Shown here: positions 17,576 to 26,840 of the stretch, piece after piece
How positions within the stretch are numbered: position 1 is the first letter of the stretch
How the letters are laid out: the number at the start of each line of letters is the position of its first letter
Origin: Pontibacter diazotrophicus
Lineage (GTDB): Bacteria > Bacteroidota > Bacteroidia > Cytophagales > Hymenobacteraceae
Direction: 5' to 3'
Length of the DNA: 64,000 nucleotides
NCBI RefSeq assembly: GCF_003367245.1
Contig: NZ_QRGR01000005.1
Span: 62,001 to 126,000 of the forward strand
Program-made: the position numbers and the translations under genes
Notes under the pieces: generated by a model
Databases searched by the model: none
What the model was told of the DNA's origin: nothing
What the model saw: the letters and a program-made list of their open reading frames with translations, nothing else

Positions 17576-18999
17576 TTGATAAGTTTAACGATTTTGACTT
17601 TGATCTTCTGCAGAATTTTTGCGCTCATAGAAGAAGGATGGAATTTTTTTGTCTCTTTTAGAATATTTTCTTTAAAATAATTTAAATCATTTTTGCGTTT
17701 GGCTTCCAAAAATATTTCATGAGAAGCATCTCTTACCTCCTCTCTTACTTTATAGATTTTTTCTCTGGACTTTGGGATTTTCAGATTCATATCTACCCTT
17801 TTCTCAGGAGCCCACAGTCCTTTTTTAGATTTTTGTTTGAGTCTGTAGGCTAATCCTTCCCTTCTATGACGTATACCGCCCGCCTGCGACATATTGATCA
17901 CATCAGGACTTACTGTTTCTAAGTGAAGCTTCCCTTCGCTAATCCCTTTAGCGATAATTTTTTCGATGAGGCTATTTCGTACCACCACAACGTTATTACC
18001 CTGATCATCATCCATCATTTCTTTTAACCACGCGTCTCCAATTGAAACATCAGTGGTTTCCCCAACGATATCATCACAATAATCGCAGGCTTTATATTTA
18101 AACATATTATGACCCCAGTTACCTCCCACAAGAGCTTTTGAAGATACCACTTCCGTCTTCTTGTTGTGGACATCCACTGCAAAAACACCTTTTTCATTGG
18201 CCTTTTTCCCAGGAATCTTATCTCTGAATTCAATACCCTGCAGATTTTGAGGTTCCACTCCTAACTGCCATGCAAAACTCTCTGCATATCCTGTTGATTT
18301 TAGGTGCCCACATATTATACCGATAGTGAACTTAACCCTCTCTTTTAAAATTGAATTTTTTTCTGCAAAATTTCTTAAAGCTTTACTGAAACATGGAACA
18401 GTGGTAACTGCATATCTACCTTCATTATTTATAATAAAGTTTAAGGTGTCCTCTAAGGAAATAGGGTAATAAGCAGATTTGGCACCCTTAAGCATATCAT
18501 CATTTTTAGTAAAAACCTGATAGGTATAAAGTTTCCCTTTGACTTTTTCATTCACTACTTGTATAGCATAGTCAATCTCATCATTTATTAATAGCTGATT
18601 CAAAAGCCATTTCCCCATGCCCCCACTGCTCCCTTTTTTTCTGTAATCTCCCTCTTTTACATAGCCTACATAGTTTTGAATGTATTTTCCCAAATAAGGA
18701 TCTTTGTTTTCTACATTTTTAAATATCTTTTCACTAATGCTATCCTCATTTTGAATGTAATCGCTAAAGGGACATAACTCACTGGCCTCTGTCAGTTTTT
18801 CATCAGAGATTTCGTTTTCTGACATATTAGCTTTCAGCATACCGTATTTGTCTAACTGAACACTAAAAGCATTCTTATTATGAAAAGCGCATATGCCACA
18901 CCCTATACAATAATCATTTTCGATAACGTCCTTTATTGAACCTTTCATAGTAAAGTTACTTTTGATTTTTCTTGAGGTTTCCTTGCTAACAATCGGCAT
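17572..18999 (-). CDS. Coenzyme F420 hydrogenase/dehydrogenase beta-subunit-type iron-sulfur protein
   Basis: A 475-residue protein of the FrhB-like family often encoded beside pyruvyl transferases in polysaccharide loci. The N-terminal CIGCGIC (near residue 32) is half of a ferredoxin-type 4Fe-4S motif, with a later CPF. SSGGMGKW near residue 125 and the C-terminal domain (CKACDYCDD, VSIGDAW) fit the FrhB fold. An internal ATG at codon 18 is an alternative start. Its role in glycan synthesis is not known; a flavin/FeS redox modification of a sugar is plausible. The gene appears intact although its downstream partners are broken. Confidence 0.82.
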   Translation of the reverse strand: MPIVSKETSRKIKSNFTMKGSIKDVIENDYCIGCGICAFHNKNAFSVQLDKYGMLKANMSENEISDEKLTEASELCPFSDYIQNEDSISEKIFKNVENKDPYLGKYIQNYVGYVKEGDYRKKGSSGGMGKWLLNQLLINDEIDYAIQVVNEKVKGKLYTYQVFTKNDDMLKGAKSAYYPISLEDTLNFIINNEGRYAVTTVPCFSKALRNFAEKNSILKERVKFTIGIICGHLKSTGYAESFAWQLGVEPQNLQGIEFRDKIPGKKANEKGVFAVDVHNKKTEVVSSKALVGGNWGHNMFKYKACDYCDDIVGETTDVSIGDAWLKEMMDDDQGNNVVVVRNSLIEKIIAKGISEGKLHLETVSPDVINMSQAGGIRHRREGLAYRLKQKSKKGLWAPEKRVDMNLKIPKSREKIYKVREEVRDASHEIFLEAKRKNDLNYFKENILKETKKFHPSSMSAKILQKIKVKIVKLIK

Positions 19000-19067
19000 G
19001 CACAGATTAAAAATTTGGTCGTGCTTTAAAAAGTATGATAGTATGAGAAAGTTATAGCAGCGGTTTG

Positions 19068-19199
19068 TTAGAATTGGAAGTCCAAATCTATTGTCCTCAT
19101 TGCTGCAGTTATACAGTAGGCAAAAACGGCAAAAAGGTTACAGCTGTGGTAAACTATTTCTACACGAGTACCTATACTGGGGAGCTGACCCAAAAATAA
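19068..19199 (+). pseudogene. Possible IS1-type zinc-finger remnant
   Basis: An open stretch without a start reads QIYCPHCCSYTVGKNGKKV, which resembles the CxxC zinc knuckle followed by a VKNGK segment at the start of IS1-type InsA proteins. It stops at 19197-19199, and the downstream sequence has several stops in all frames. This is short evidence and could be chance. The surrounding 19.0-19.48 kb otherwise holds no gene I can support. Confidence 0.28.
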
Positions 19200-19486
19200 G
19201 TGGCTGATAAGCCGCATGCTTGTGCGGGGCTTGGGGGTAATGTGGTGGCCAACTTCAACTGAAATGAGTATGCTATTATAGGAACTGTGATAAGAGGTGG
19301 TGCAATGCCTGATAAACCAGCTGCAAAGTGAAAAGAAGCACAGTTGAACCGCTGCCACTGAAACCCTACACCAAGTGCTCAAGTAAGTATTAAAGTTTTT
19401 ATGAGCACGTTTATTAAGTGAGACAACGCTTCACAATCTGTCAGTGCTCTGAAACCCCTCAACTTACGAAGCTGCAAAGCATTTAT

Positions 19487-20707
19487 ATGAGTAAAATTGT
19501 TTTTCTGGAATTACGCCTATTTCGCAATAGCATGGTTGAAACGTATCAAATCAACCAGCTGCGGGATGCGGGGCATGAAGTTGAAATATGGCACCTGGGC
19601 AGTCTGTTTGGTGTGAGTGATAATTTGGTTTTGCATGCTCCCGCCATAGAGGAATATGCCATCATTATCAGCAGCTTTCAGGAGTTAAAAGACAGGGTCA
19701 GAAAACTGGAAGCGAATTCCATCTTTTTCTCCATGTTAGGCTTGCTCCATTTCTATCCTGTCCTCTACAAAATCCTGAAGTCTCGGAATGACCTGATCTG
19801 GATTGGAAGAATAACCAAGAGCCTTCCCATGGGTAGCAGCAGGCAGATACACCCACTCAAAGCCTTAATTGGGAACATCTTCTTTTTCAAGTTGTACAGG
19901 CCATTTCATAATGCTTTTCTTTATGTCGCTCAAAAAGTAATCCGCAAGTACGGTGCTGCAGTAGGAATGAGAAGCTATGAACCAGATTACCTGATGGTGT
20001 CGAACGTAAAGCAGGTGCCCCCTGACTTTCCGAAAAACAGGGTGATCGTGACGCATGCTGACGATTATAATATTCACCTCCTGAATAAGGATATCTCGGT
20101 AGACCCATCTTTACAGGATGCTGTTGTTTTTCTGGATCAGATGATCTTTTATCATCCTGACTTCAAAAATAACTTAAGGGAGAAAATGAATGTAGATGAT
20201 TATTATGAAAACCTGAACAAGGTATTGGATGCTATTTCCGAAAAGTTGGGCAAGCCCGTTATTATTGCCGGTCATCCGGAAGCCGATAAGCGTCCCGGTT
20301 ATGCCGAAAAATTCAACGGCAAGAAGTTTATAGTAGGCAAGAGTTTACTTCTTGTAAGGCATGCCGCTTTAGTTATCAGCCACTACAGCACAGCCGTAAA
20401 CTTCGCTGCTATTTATAACAAGCCCCTCGTGCTGCTGACAAGTAACGGGTTCGAGACTATTGAGAAAATAAGAAATCCTATAAAGGTATTATCTAAAGCA
20501 CTGAACGCCCCTGTCATCAACATCGATGAGGTAAATCTGCAAAGCATTGACTTAAAACTGGAGCCTGATTATCTGGAGTATAAAGATGATTATATAAAGT
20601 CTCATAATACGCCCGAGGAACTTTCGTATCCTTATGCAGTCAGTTACGTTCTGAGCCTTGTAAGCGGAGAAACTCCGGAGGCACAACAGGTCTCTTTGCA
20701 GGGATAA
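19487..20707 (+). CDS. GT-B-like glycosyltransferase or surface-carbohydrate protein
   Basis: A 406-residue protein. The C-terminal half has KPVIIAGHPEAD, then VRHAALVISHYSTAVNFAAIYNKPLVLL. This arrangement is seen in GT-B enzymes of capsule and polysialyl/CDP-glycerol transferase type, where the His-Ser region binds the nucleotide of the donor. I chose the ATG at 19487 (preceded by MSKIVFLELR-type start context) over an in-frame GTG at 19418 whose extra residues look unrelated. A transferase using the CMP-nonulosonate made upstream is possible but not demonstrable. Confidence 0.65.
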   Translation: MSKIVFLELRLFRNSMVETYQINQLRDAGHEVEIWHLGSLFGVSDNLVLHAPAIEEYAIIISSFQELKDRVRKLEANSIFFSMLGLLHFYPVLYKILKSRNDLIWIGRITKSLPMGSSRQIHPLKALIGNIFFFKLYRPFHNAFLYVAQKVIRKYGAAVGMRSYEPDYLMVSNVKQVPPDFPKNRVIVTHADDYNIHLLNKDISVDPSLQDAVVFLDQMIFYHPDFKNNLREKMNVDDYYENLNKVLDAISEKLGKPVIIAGHPEADKRPGYAEKFNGKKFIVGKSLLLVRHAALVISHYSTAVNFAAIYNKPLVLLTSNGFETIEKIRNPIKVLSKALNAPVINIDEVNLQSIDLKLEPDYLEYKDDYIKSHNTPEELSYPYAVSYVLSLVSGETPEAQQVSLQG

Positions 20708-20915
20708 AGAGTTATCAGAGCCTTTCCTGCGGAGTATAGCCCGCCTGTCGGGTATACCTGTTGAAGGCTGCCATGCTTCGATAACCAGCTCCAGGCACTG
20801 CCGCTGCACAAAGGCTTATCCGCTAAACAATACAAATGCTAACATGAAAAACCACCTCGATTTGTTATTCCGAATTTTTTCGACTGAAAATAAAGAGGTA
20901 ATAATTCAAATCTAA

Positions 20916-22019
20916 ATGAAAGTCCTTCAGTTAATTCATAAACCACAACCACGGGGGGCTGAGATTTTTGCAGCACAACTATCAGATAACCTCGCGTTAC
21001 AGGGGCACCGCTCCGAATTGCTGGCCATCTATGAAAGTATGGATGCCGCCAAATTCAACCGCACTTATCATTCTATCAACGCAAACCCTAAAGCCAGCCT
21101 TTGTGACATAGCAGGATGGAAAGCTTTGGCGACTAAAATAGCAGCCGAACAGCCTGACATTGTACAGGCGAATGCAGGCGATACCTTAAAGTATGCTGTC
21201 TTCTCAAAACTGTTTTTTCGGTGGCGGCAACCACTCGTTTTCCGTAACGCAAGTACCTTAAGTTCGTATCTTAAGAAGCCGCTCCAGAAAGCGTATACAG
21301 GGTTCCTGTTCCGTCAGACTGATGCGGTCGCTTCAGTTAGTGAGTTCTCCAGGCAGGACTTAGTCCGTCTTTTTCCATCCCTGTCTGCCAGAGCTAAGGT
21401 TATTCCAATAGGTCTGGAAAAAAAAGGCGCTGTCAGTAATCCTTTTCCGGCTGGCCCTCCTGAGCAAATTAACCTGGTGCATGTCGGAGGCTTCTCTTTC
21501 GAGAAAAATCACCGTGGGCTCCTCCGCATTTTCAAAGCAGCCCTGGAACGCTTGCCGGATGCACACCTGTTGCTGGTGGGGGACGGGCCGCTACGGACAG
21601 AAACGGAAGCTCTGGTAAAAGAGATGAGACTAAAGGAACGGGTGCATTTCACCGGATTTGTGCAGAACCCCCTGGACTATATAGCGCATGGGCAGGCACT
21701 GTTGCTGCCCAGCATTATAGAAGGCTTGCCAGGTGTTATTCTGGAGGCCATGCTTTACCAGACGCCGGTAGTAGCATATAAAGTAGGCGGAATTGGAGAA
21801 GTGGTTGCCCCCGGTAAAACAGGCTGGTTGCTGGAGCCTGGCGATGAAAGAGGCTTTGCCGAAGCTATAGTGGAAGTTATAGGCAACAGCGAAAAAACAG
21901 CTAAAGTTGTCATGAATGCGTATCAGCAAGTGAATGAAGAATACATGAATGAAGGAATTGCACTTTCCTTTATTCAACTGTACCAGGATTTACTAAAAGG
22001 AGGCCAGGTCAAGAAATAA
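20916..22019 (+). CDS. Glycosyltransferase family 4 protein
   Basis: A 367-residue retaining GT-B glycosyltransferase. The N-terminus KPQPRGAEIFAAQLSDNL is the acceptor loop; the C-terminal domain opens with NLVHVGGFSFEKNHRGLL and contains LLPSIIEGLPGVILEAMLYQTPVVA, the EX7E donor motif. It has no membrane segment. It starts about 208 bases after the previous gene and lies 9 bases before the GT2 gene, so it probably begins a new transcription unit of the assembly section. Sugar specificity is unknown. Confidence 0.9.
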   Translation: MKVLQLIHKPQPRGAEIFAAQLSDNLALQGHRSELLAIYESMDAAKFNRTYHSINANPKASLCDIAGWKALATKIAAEQPDIVQANAGDTLKYAVFSKLFFRWRQPLVFRNASTLSSYLKKPLQKAYTGFLFRQTDAVASVSEFSRQDLVRLFPSLSARAKVIPIGLEKKGAVSNPFPAGPPEQINLVHVGGFSFEKNHRGLLRIFKAALERLPDAHLLLVGDGPLRTETEALVKEMRLKERVHFTGFVQNPLDYIAHGQALLLPSIIEGLPGVILEAMLYQTPVVAYKVGGIGEVVAPGKTGWLLEPGDERGFAEAIVEVIGNSEKTAKVVMNAYQQVNEEYMNEGIALSFIQLYQDLLKGGQVKK

Positions 22020-22028
22020 AAAAGATAT

Positions 22029-22862
22029 ATGGATAAGATTGGGGTAGCAGTCGTAACCTTTAACAGGCTTAAATACTTACAAATTTGTTTGCAGAAAATC
22101 TCAAATCAGACTTATAAGAATTTCGATGTTTTAGTTGTAAACAACAACTCTGATGACGGGACAAAAGAGTTTTTGCTGACACAAGATCTTGCACAAATCC
22201 ATTTAGATGATAACACGGGGCCGGCCGGAGGCTTTCATGAAGCGATAAAGTATTTCCTTGAAAAGCAGGACTATGACTATTTATGGTTAATGGATGATGA
22301 TGTTTTTCCTGCTGCCGATTGCCTGGAGCATTTGCTTGGGGCCAGAGAGGAGCACAGCATATTCTACCCCTATATCAGAACAAAAGATCTCAAGTCCATT
22401 ACTTACCCGGGTTGGTCCGGGTTTCTGTTGCCGATAGGTATTACCAGGCAGGCGGGTTTACCCATTAAAGAGTTGTTTTACTGGAGCGAAGACACCGAAT
22501 ACATTCAACACCGTATCCGGGATCAGCTGGGCTGCAAAATCAAATTTGTGCCCAAGGCAAAGGTCGTACACTTTACAACCAAGTCCAGGAAAAAAAGAGC
22601 GTGGGGCTATTATTACGAAGTCCGGAATATGCTGTACATGCGCCTGTATGTGAAAGAGCGCACCGCACTGAGAGCTTTTAAGCTAGTGCGAAGTTGGGTA
22701 AAGCTGTTGGGGGCTATTATACTAAGAGAAGACAACAAACTTGAAAAAATAAAATGGTTCTTACGCGGAACCGTCCACGGGATAACCAAAAAGTTAGGCA
22801 AAACCATTGATCCGCATGCAGGAAAAGGTAAAAATATTGCATATCATAAAGTCGCTGGGTAG
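22029..22862 (+). CDS. Glycosyltransferase family 2 protein
   Basis: A 277-residue GT-A enzyme. The N-terminus IGVAVVTFNRLKYLQ and VVNNNSDDGTKEFL bind the nucleotide; LMDDDVFPAADCLEHLL carries the metal-binding DxD. The layout resembles rhamnosyl- or galactofuranosyl-transferases of the GlfT/WbbL type. It begins 9 bases after the preceding GT4, and its last 47 bases overlap the next GT4 gene in another frame, an unusually long overlap that is still readable in both frames. Confidence 0.87.
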   Translation: MDKIGVAVVTFNRLKYLQICLQKISNQTYKNFDVLVVNNNSDDGTKEFLLTQDLAQIHLDDNTGPAGGFHEAIKYFLEKQDYDYLWLMDDDVFPAADCLEHLLGAREEHSIFYPYIRTKDLKSITYPGWSGFLLPIGITRQAGLPIKELFYWSEDTEYIQHRIRDQLGCKIKFVPKAKVVHFTTKSRKKRAWGYYYEVRNMLYMRLYVKERTALRAFKLVRSWVKLLGAIILREDNKLEKIKWFLRGTVHGITKKLGKTIDPHAGKGKNIAYHKVAG

Positions 22863-23976
22863 GGGTGGCGCAGAAATGCTGTTGCCGGAAACGCTCAATT
22901 ATCATGACAAGGATAAATATGAGTTTCATTACATCTACTTTCTCCCCTGGAAGGACCAGGTAGTAAAACCTATTGAGCGCAATGGTGGCAAAGTTACCTG
23001 TCTGGCGGCCTCCAACAATATCGAAATCGCCCTAAAAGTCCCGGCCCTTGTCAACTACATCCGCAACCATAACATAAAGCTGGTGCACTGCCACCTGGCC
23101 TGGGCGGGCATTGCCGGGAGAGTTGCAGCCAAATTAGCCGGTGTTCCGGTTATCTACACAGAGCATAACAATTTCTCAAGCTACCATATCCTCACAAAGC
23201 TAATGAGCCGGTTAACCTTGCCGCTGAGTGACCTAACGATAGCCGTATCCGCAGATGCCGAGCAAGCGTCGAGGCAGGTGGTGGCACCTGAAAAGTTGCA
23301 GTTAGTCCTGAACGGTGTAGATACCGCATCCTTCAGGCGGGGTGACAGTGCCGCTGACCTGCGCCAGCGGCTAGGTATACCGGAAGATCATGTTGTTGTA
23401 GCCACAGTGGCTGTATTCCGTAAGCAGAAAAGGCTGGACAATTTTGTGCGAGTGGCTGCCGGTATTGCTGCGCGCCACGAGAAGGTGAGTTTCGTGCTGA
23501 TAGGGGATGGGCCTGAACGAGCTGAAGTGGAGGAACAGGCGAAGCAGGCAGGCCTTACGGGCAGGATACATTTTGAAGGACTGCAACATAATGTCATGCC
23601 CTATTTTGATATGACGGACATCTACCTGATGACCTCTGACTATGAAGGCTTACCTATTGCCCTGCTGGAAGCCATGAGTATGGCCTGTGCACCTGTCGCT
23701 ACAGATGTGGGGGGCATTCCGGAAGTAGTGGAAGATGGCATTTCAGGACTCTTAAGCCCTGCCGGCGATGTGGCAGCGCTGCAGGAGCAGGTAGAAGCGC
23801 TTATACAGGATAAAGAGAGAAGATTGGAAATAGCTTCCAACGCCCGTAAGCGGATTGAACAGCAATTTAGTATGAAGAAAATGGTGCAGGAACTGGAGGC
23901 TATCTATCATCAATTTTTAACACATGGAGCATATAGCAAAGAAACGGATAGAGTATACAGTCAGAGTAGCCAATGA
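22816..23976 (+). CDS. Glycosyltransferase family 4 protein
   Basis: A 386-residue GT-B glycosyltransferase with IIKSLGRGGAEMLLPETL at the start, HCHLAWAGIAGRVAAKL in the acceptor domain, and MTSDYEGLPIALLEAMSMACAPVATDVGG as the donor motif. I chose the ATG at 22816; the in-frame TTG at 22807 adds only three residues. It overlaps the GT2 gene by 47 bases and the following acetyltransferase by 53 bases. These overlaps at both ends suggest tight translational coupling. Confidence 0.9.
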   Translation: MQEKVKILHIIKSLGRGGAEMLLPETLNYHDKDKYEFHYIYFLPWKDQVVKPIERNGGKVTCLAASNNIEIALKVPALVNYIRNHNIKLVHCHLAWAGIAGRVAAKLAGVPVIYTEHNNFSSYHILTKLMSRLTLPLSDLTIAVSADAEQASRQVVAPEKLQLVLNGVDTASFRRGDSAADLRQRLGIPEDHVVVATVAVFRKQKRLDNFVRVAAGIAARHEKVSFVLIGDGPERAEVEEQAKQAGLTGRIHFEGLQHNVMPYFDMTDIYLMTSDYEGLPIALLEAMSMACAPVATDVGGIPEVVEDGISGLLSPAGDVAALQEQVEALIQDKERRLEIASNARKRIEQQFSMKKMVQELEAIYHQFLTHGAYSKETDRVYSQSSQ

Positions 23977-24925
23977 GCAGGATTTGCCCGCCATCATTGA
24001 GTTGTTTGAGCTCTCATTAGGTGCTGAGCACGGCGCTCCTACCGAAAGCTTCTGGCGATGGAAACACATCGACAATCCATTCGGGGTGTCGCCGGTGCTG
24101 CTGGCTTTTGACGGAGATAAACTGGTAGGCTTGCGCGCTTTTATGCGTTGGCAATGGCAGTACCAGGGGCGGATATTACCTGCTTTCAGAGCTGTTGATA
24201 CAGGCACGCACCCGGACTACAGAGGCAAAGGCATTTTCTCCAGGCTCACGAAGCAACTAGTGGCAGAGTTAAAGGAAAGCGAGCCTTCCTGCTTCATCTA
24301 TAATACCCCCAATGATCAATCAAAGCCAGGCTATCTGAAAATGGGCTGGCAGGTGCTGGGCAAGCCGAATATAATAGGAAGTGTCGCTTTGCGTTACTCT
24401 TCTAAAGCCCGGCAGCGCTTCGACACATACCACCAGTACCTGCAGCAACTTGATTTAAATAACCTGCCTGCTTCTTACAGAGTAGATGTAAAGCAGGACC
24501 GGATTCACGTCAACCATTCCCTTGCTTACTATAAATGGCGCTACCAGTCTATACCTGAACTACCTTATGGCGCTTACAGGTATGAAACAAAGGAGGGGGA
24601 AGTGCTGCTGTTCTTTCACTTAAAGTTCAGGAAGTACTTTTACGAGTTAAGAATCAGTGATGCCCTATGGCTGAGTGGCAACCCGAAGCGGCAGATGCTG
24701 ATGAGCGCCAGCCACAGGTTGGCCGGCCACCTGGGCACTCCTTTCATCAGTCTTGTATCTAAAGACCCTATTACGTACTGGGAAAGAGTACGGTACAGGA
24801 TGTTTTCGATGAAGAAATTTGCACCGGAGCTTACTATTCGTGAAGTAAACGATAAAGATTTACTGGCTTTAGTTAGTGATATAAACAATTGGTCCTTTAC
24901 AATGGGGGATCTGGAATTATTTTGA
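23924..24925 (+). CDS. GNAT-family N-acetyltransferase
   Basis: A 333-residue protein whose N-terminal 150 residues form a GNAT domain. VDTGTHPDYRGKGIFSRLTKQL is the acetyl-CoA-binding motif A and YNTPNDQSKPGYLKMGW is motif B. The rest is a second, less conserved domain seen in GNAT proteins of exopolysaccharide loci next to asnB. It overlaps the GT4 gene by 53 bases and ends one base before asnB. It probably acetylates an amino group on a sugar or amino-acid substituent; the acceptor is not known. Confidence 0.8.
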   Translation: MEHIAKKRIEYTVRVANEQDLPAIIELFELSLGAEHGAPTESFWRWKHIDNPFGVSPVLLAFDGDKLVGLRAFMRWQWQYQGRILPAFRAVDTGTHPDYRGKGIFSRLTKQLVAELKESEPSCFIYNTPNDQSKPGYLKMGWQVLGKPNIIGSVALRYSSKARQRFDTYHQYLQQLDLNNLPASYRVDVKQDRIHVNHSLAYYKWRYQSIPELPYGAYRYETKEGEVLLFFHLKFRKYFYELRISDALWLSGNPKRQMLMSASHRLAGHLGTPFISLVSKDPITYWERVRYRMFSMKKFAPELTIREVNDKDLLALVSDINNWSFTMGDLELF

Positions 24926-24926
24926 T

Positions 24927-26774
24927 ATGTGTGGAATCTTTGGAAATATAGGTCGCCTAAAAGACAGCGACATGGAAGTGGCAAGGGAAATGCTGTGCCA
25001 CCGCGGACCGGATGGACAGGTTTATAAAACCTATGAGCCGAATGTGCACCTGTTTCATGCCAGGCTGAGTATTGTGGACATTGCAGGTGGCACCCAGCCT
25101 ATGGATGACGAGGACCTGGCGATTATCTTTAACGGCGAGATATACAACCACCTGGAGCTGCGCAAGCAGTTCAGCCTAAGCGGCCAAACGCATTCCGACA
25201 CCGAAACCATTCTGCTCCTATACAAGAAGCTGGGGCTCGACATGCTAGAGCACCTGGAGGGAATGTTTGCCATGGCGCTGTATGACAAGAGGCAGGGCAA
25301 AGTATATTTATTCCGGGATCGCGCTGGAAAGAAACCGTTGTACTTTTCTAAAACAAATGACAGCATCTACTTCGGGAGCGAACAAAACCTGTTGCAAAAG
25401 ATACTGAGGCCCTCCATCAGGCTATCCGCTATGGCAGCTTACCTGCAAACCGGAATGGTGTATGGCGAGGCAACTCCTTTTGAAGGTATATCGGAAGTAA
25501 AGCCAGGTCACTTTGTCGACATAGATGTAAGAAGAGGTATTATTTCCGAGCAAAAGGAGTGGTGGTCTATTGTGCCTTTCTACGAACAGGATTCTATTGA
25601 GGCAAGTGATGAAGAAGCTCTGCAGGAGCTTGACAGGCGGTTAAAGCAGGCAGTTAAAAGGCGCATAGAAAGCAGTGATTTGGAGGTGGGCTGTTTTCTG
25701 AGCGGAGGGATTGACAGTGGCATTGTAACGGCTATGGCAACGGAAGTAAAGCCGGGCTTGCGCACCTTCACAGTCAGATTCAGCGATGAGTATGACGAGT
25801 CGCCGATTGCCAGAAAAGTCGCCAACCATTTAGGTACGAACCATCAGGAGTTGGATGTGTCTTACGATAATCTTTTACAGGACTTTGAAAATATTGTAAA
25901 CGCCTATGGTGAGCCTTTTGTAGATGATTCGCAGATACCCTCCTACTACGTAGCCAGAGAAGCCCGCAAGCATCTGACTGTTATCGTGAATGGAGACGGA
26001 GGGGATGAGTTATTCGGGGGCTACAGGCGGTATGTCCCCTACGCAAATGCTCTGCTGACAAGTGGTGGCGTGAAGGCTGTGTCAAAGCTAATCGCTCCGC
26101 TGTTGCCGGCCCCGGACAACAAAATGACCCTTTACAACTATGCCTATCGCTTAGCCAAGCTTAACAGCCTGGAGAGTTTTGAGCAGTACTTAAGTGCCAG
26201 TACAGACTTGCTGCTTGATCAGGCAACACCGTTTAAGGTGAAGCCAGATGAGGCGCTGGAGAAAAAGATTCGCAGCATATACGGTAAAAATATTTCTGCG
26301 CTTGATAAAATCATGCTGGCAGATTTTGAAACCATTCTCCCGTATATCCTTTTAAAGAAAATCGATATAAGCTCCATGCAGAATTCGCTGGAGGGCAGAT
26401 CTCCATTCCTGTCGAAGGATATAATGGAATTTGCCCCTACGTTGCCGGACCACATGAAGGTGAGAGGGCGAACAACGAAGTGGCTGCTTAGAAAGCTTGC
26501 TGCGCAGTATCTGCCGATAGGTAACGAAAAGCTCCCAAAAAGAGGCTTTGAGACACCGATTATCGAAATGGTTGAAAAAACACTTCAGCCTATCCTACAG
26601 GATTATCTGCATAGCAGCAACTGCCTGTACAAGGATGTGTTAGAGGCTTCCTTTGTGGAGAAACTCCTGAATGATAAAGTGGCGGTATCGAAAGATAAAA
26701 GAGCTAAAATACTGTTTGGTATTTTATCAATGGAAATATGGTATCGTAAGCAGGCAGAAGCAGTACCAGCCTAG
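24927..26774 (+). CDS. asnB: Asparagine synthase (glutamine-hydrolysing), AsnB type
   Basis: A 615-residue two-domain amidotransferase. MCGIFGNIG exposes the Cys2 nucleophile of the class II glutaminase domain (about 1-200), and CFLSGGIDSGIVTAMA is the PP-loop of the synthetase domain. Homologues in polysaccharide loci are often thought to amidate a uronic or other carboxyl group of the glycan rather than aspartate. The position between a GNAT enzyme and a candidate polymerase supports that reading, but ordinary asparagine synthesis cannot be excluded. Confidence 0.9.
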   Translation: MCGIFGNIGRLKDSDMEVAREMLCHRGPDGQVYKTYEPNVHLFHARLSIVDIAGGTQPMDDEDLAIIFNGEIYNHLELRKQFSLSGQTHSDTETILLLYKKLGLDMLEHLEGMFAMALYDKRQGKVYLFRDRAGKKPLYFSKTNDSIYFGSEQNLLQKILRPSIRLSAMAAYLQTGMVYGEATPFEGISEVKPGHFVDIDVRRGIISEQKEWWSIVPFYEQDSIEASDEEALQELDRRLKQAVKRRIESSDLEVGCFLSGGIDSGIVTAMATEVKPGLRTFTVRFSDEYDESPIARKVANHLGTNHQELDVSYDNLLQDFENIVNAYGEPFVDDSQIPSYYVAREARKHLTVIVNGDGGDELFGGYRRYVPYANALLTSGGVKAVSKLIAPLLPAPDNKMTLYNYAYRLAKLNSLESFEQYLSASTDLLLDQATPFKVKPDEALEKKIRSIYGKNISALDKIMLADFETILPYILLKKIDISSMQNSLEGRSPFLSKDIMEFAPTLPDHMKVRGRTTKWLLRKLAAQYLPIGNEKLPKRGFETPIIEMVEKTLQPILQDYLHSSNCLYKDVLEASFVEKLLNDKVAVSKDKRAKILFGILSMEIWYRKQAEAVPA

Positions 26775-26840
26775 TGGCAGCAATAGCTTCTTTCTGAGTA
26801 TTTTGATGATTAAAGTATATAATTTATATATAATTTGTAA

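Noticed and set aside
19068-19382. A 104-codon minus-strand frame in the gap before the GT-B-like gene
   Set aside because: It has no similarity I recognise; the zinc-finger-like trace on the + strand at the same place is more meaningful, though weak.
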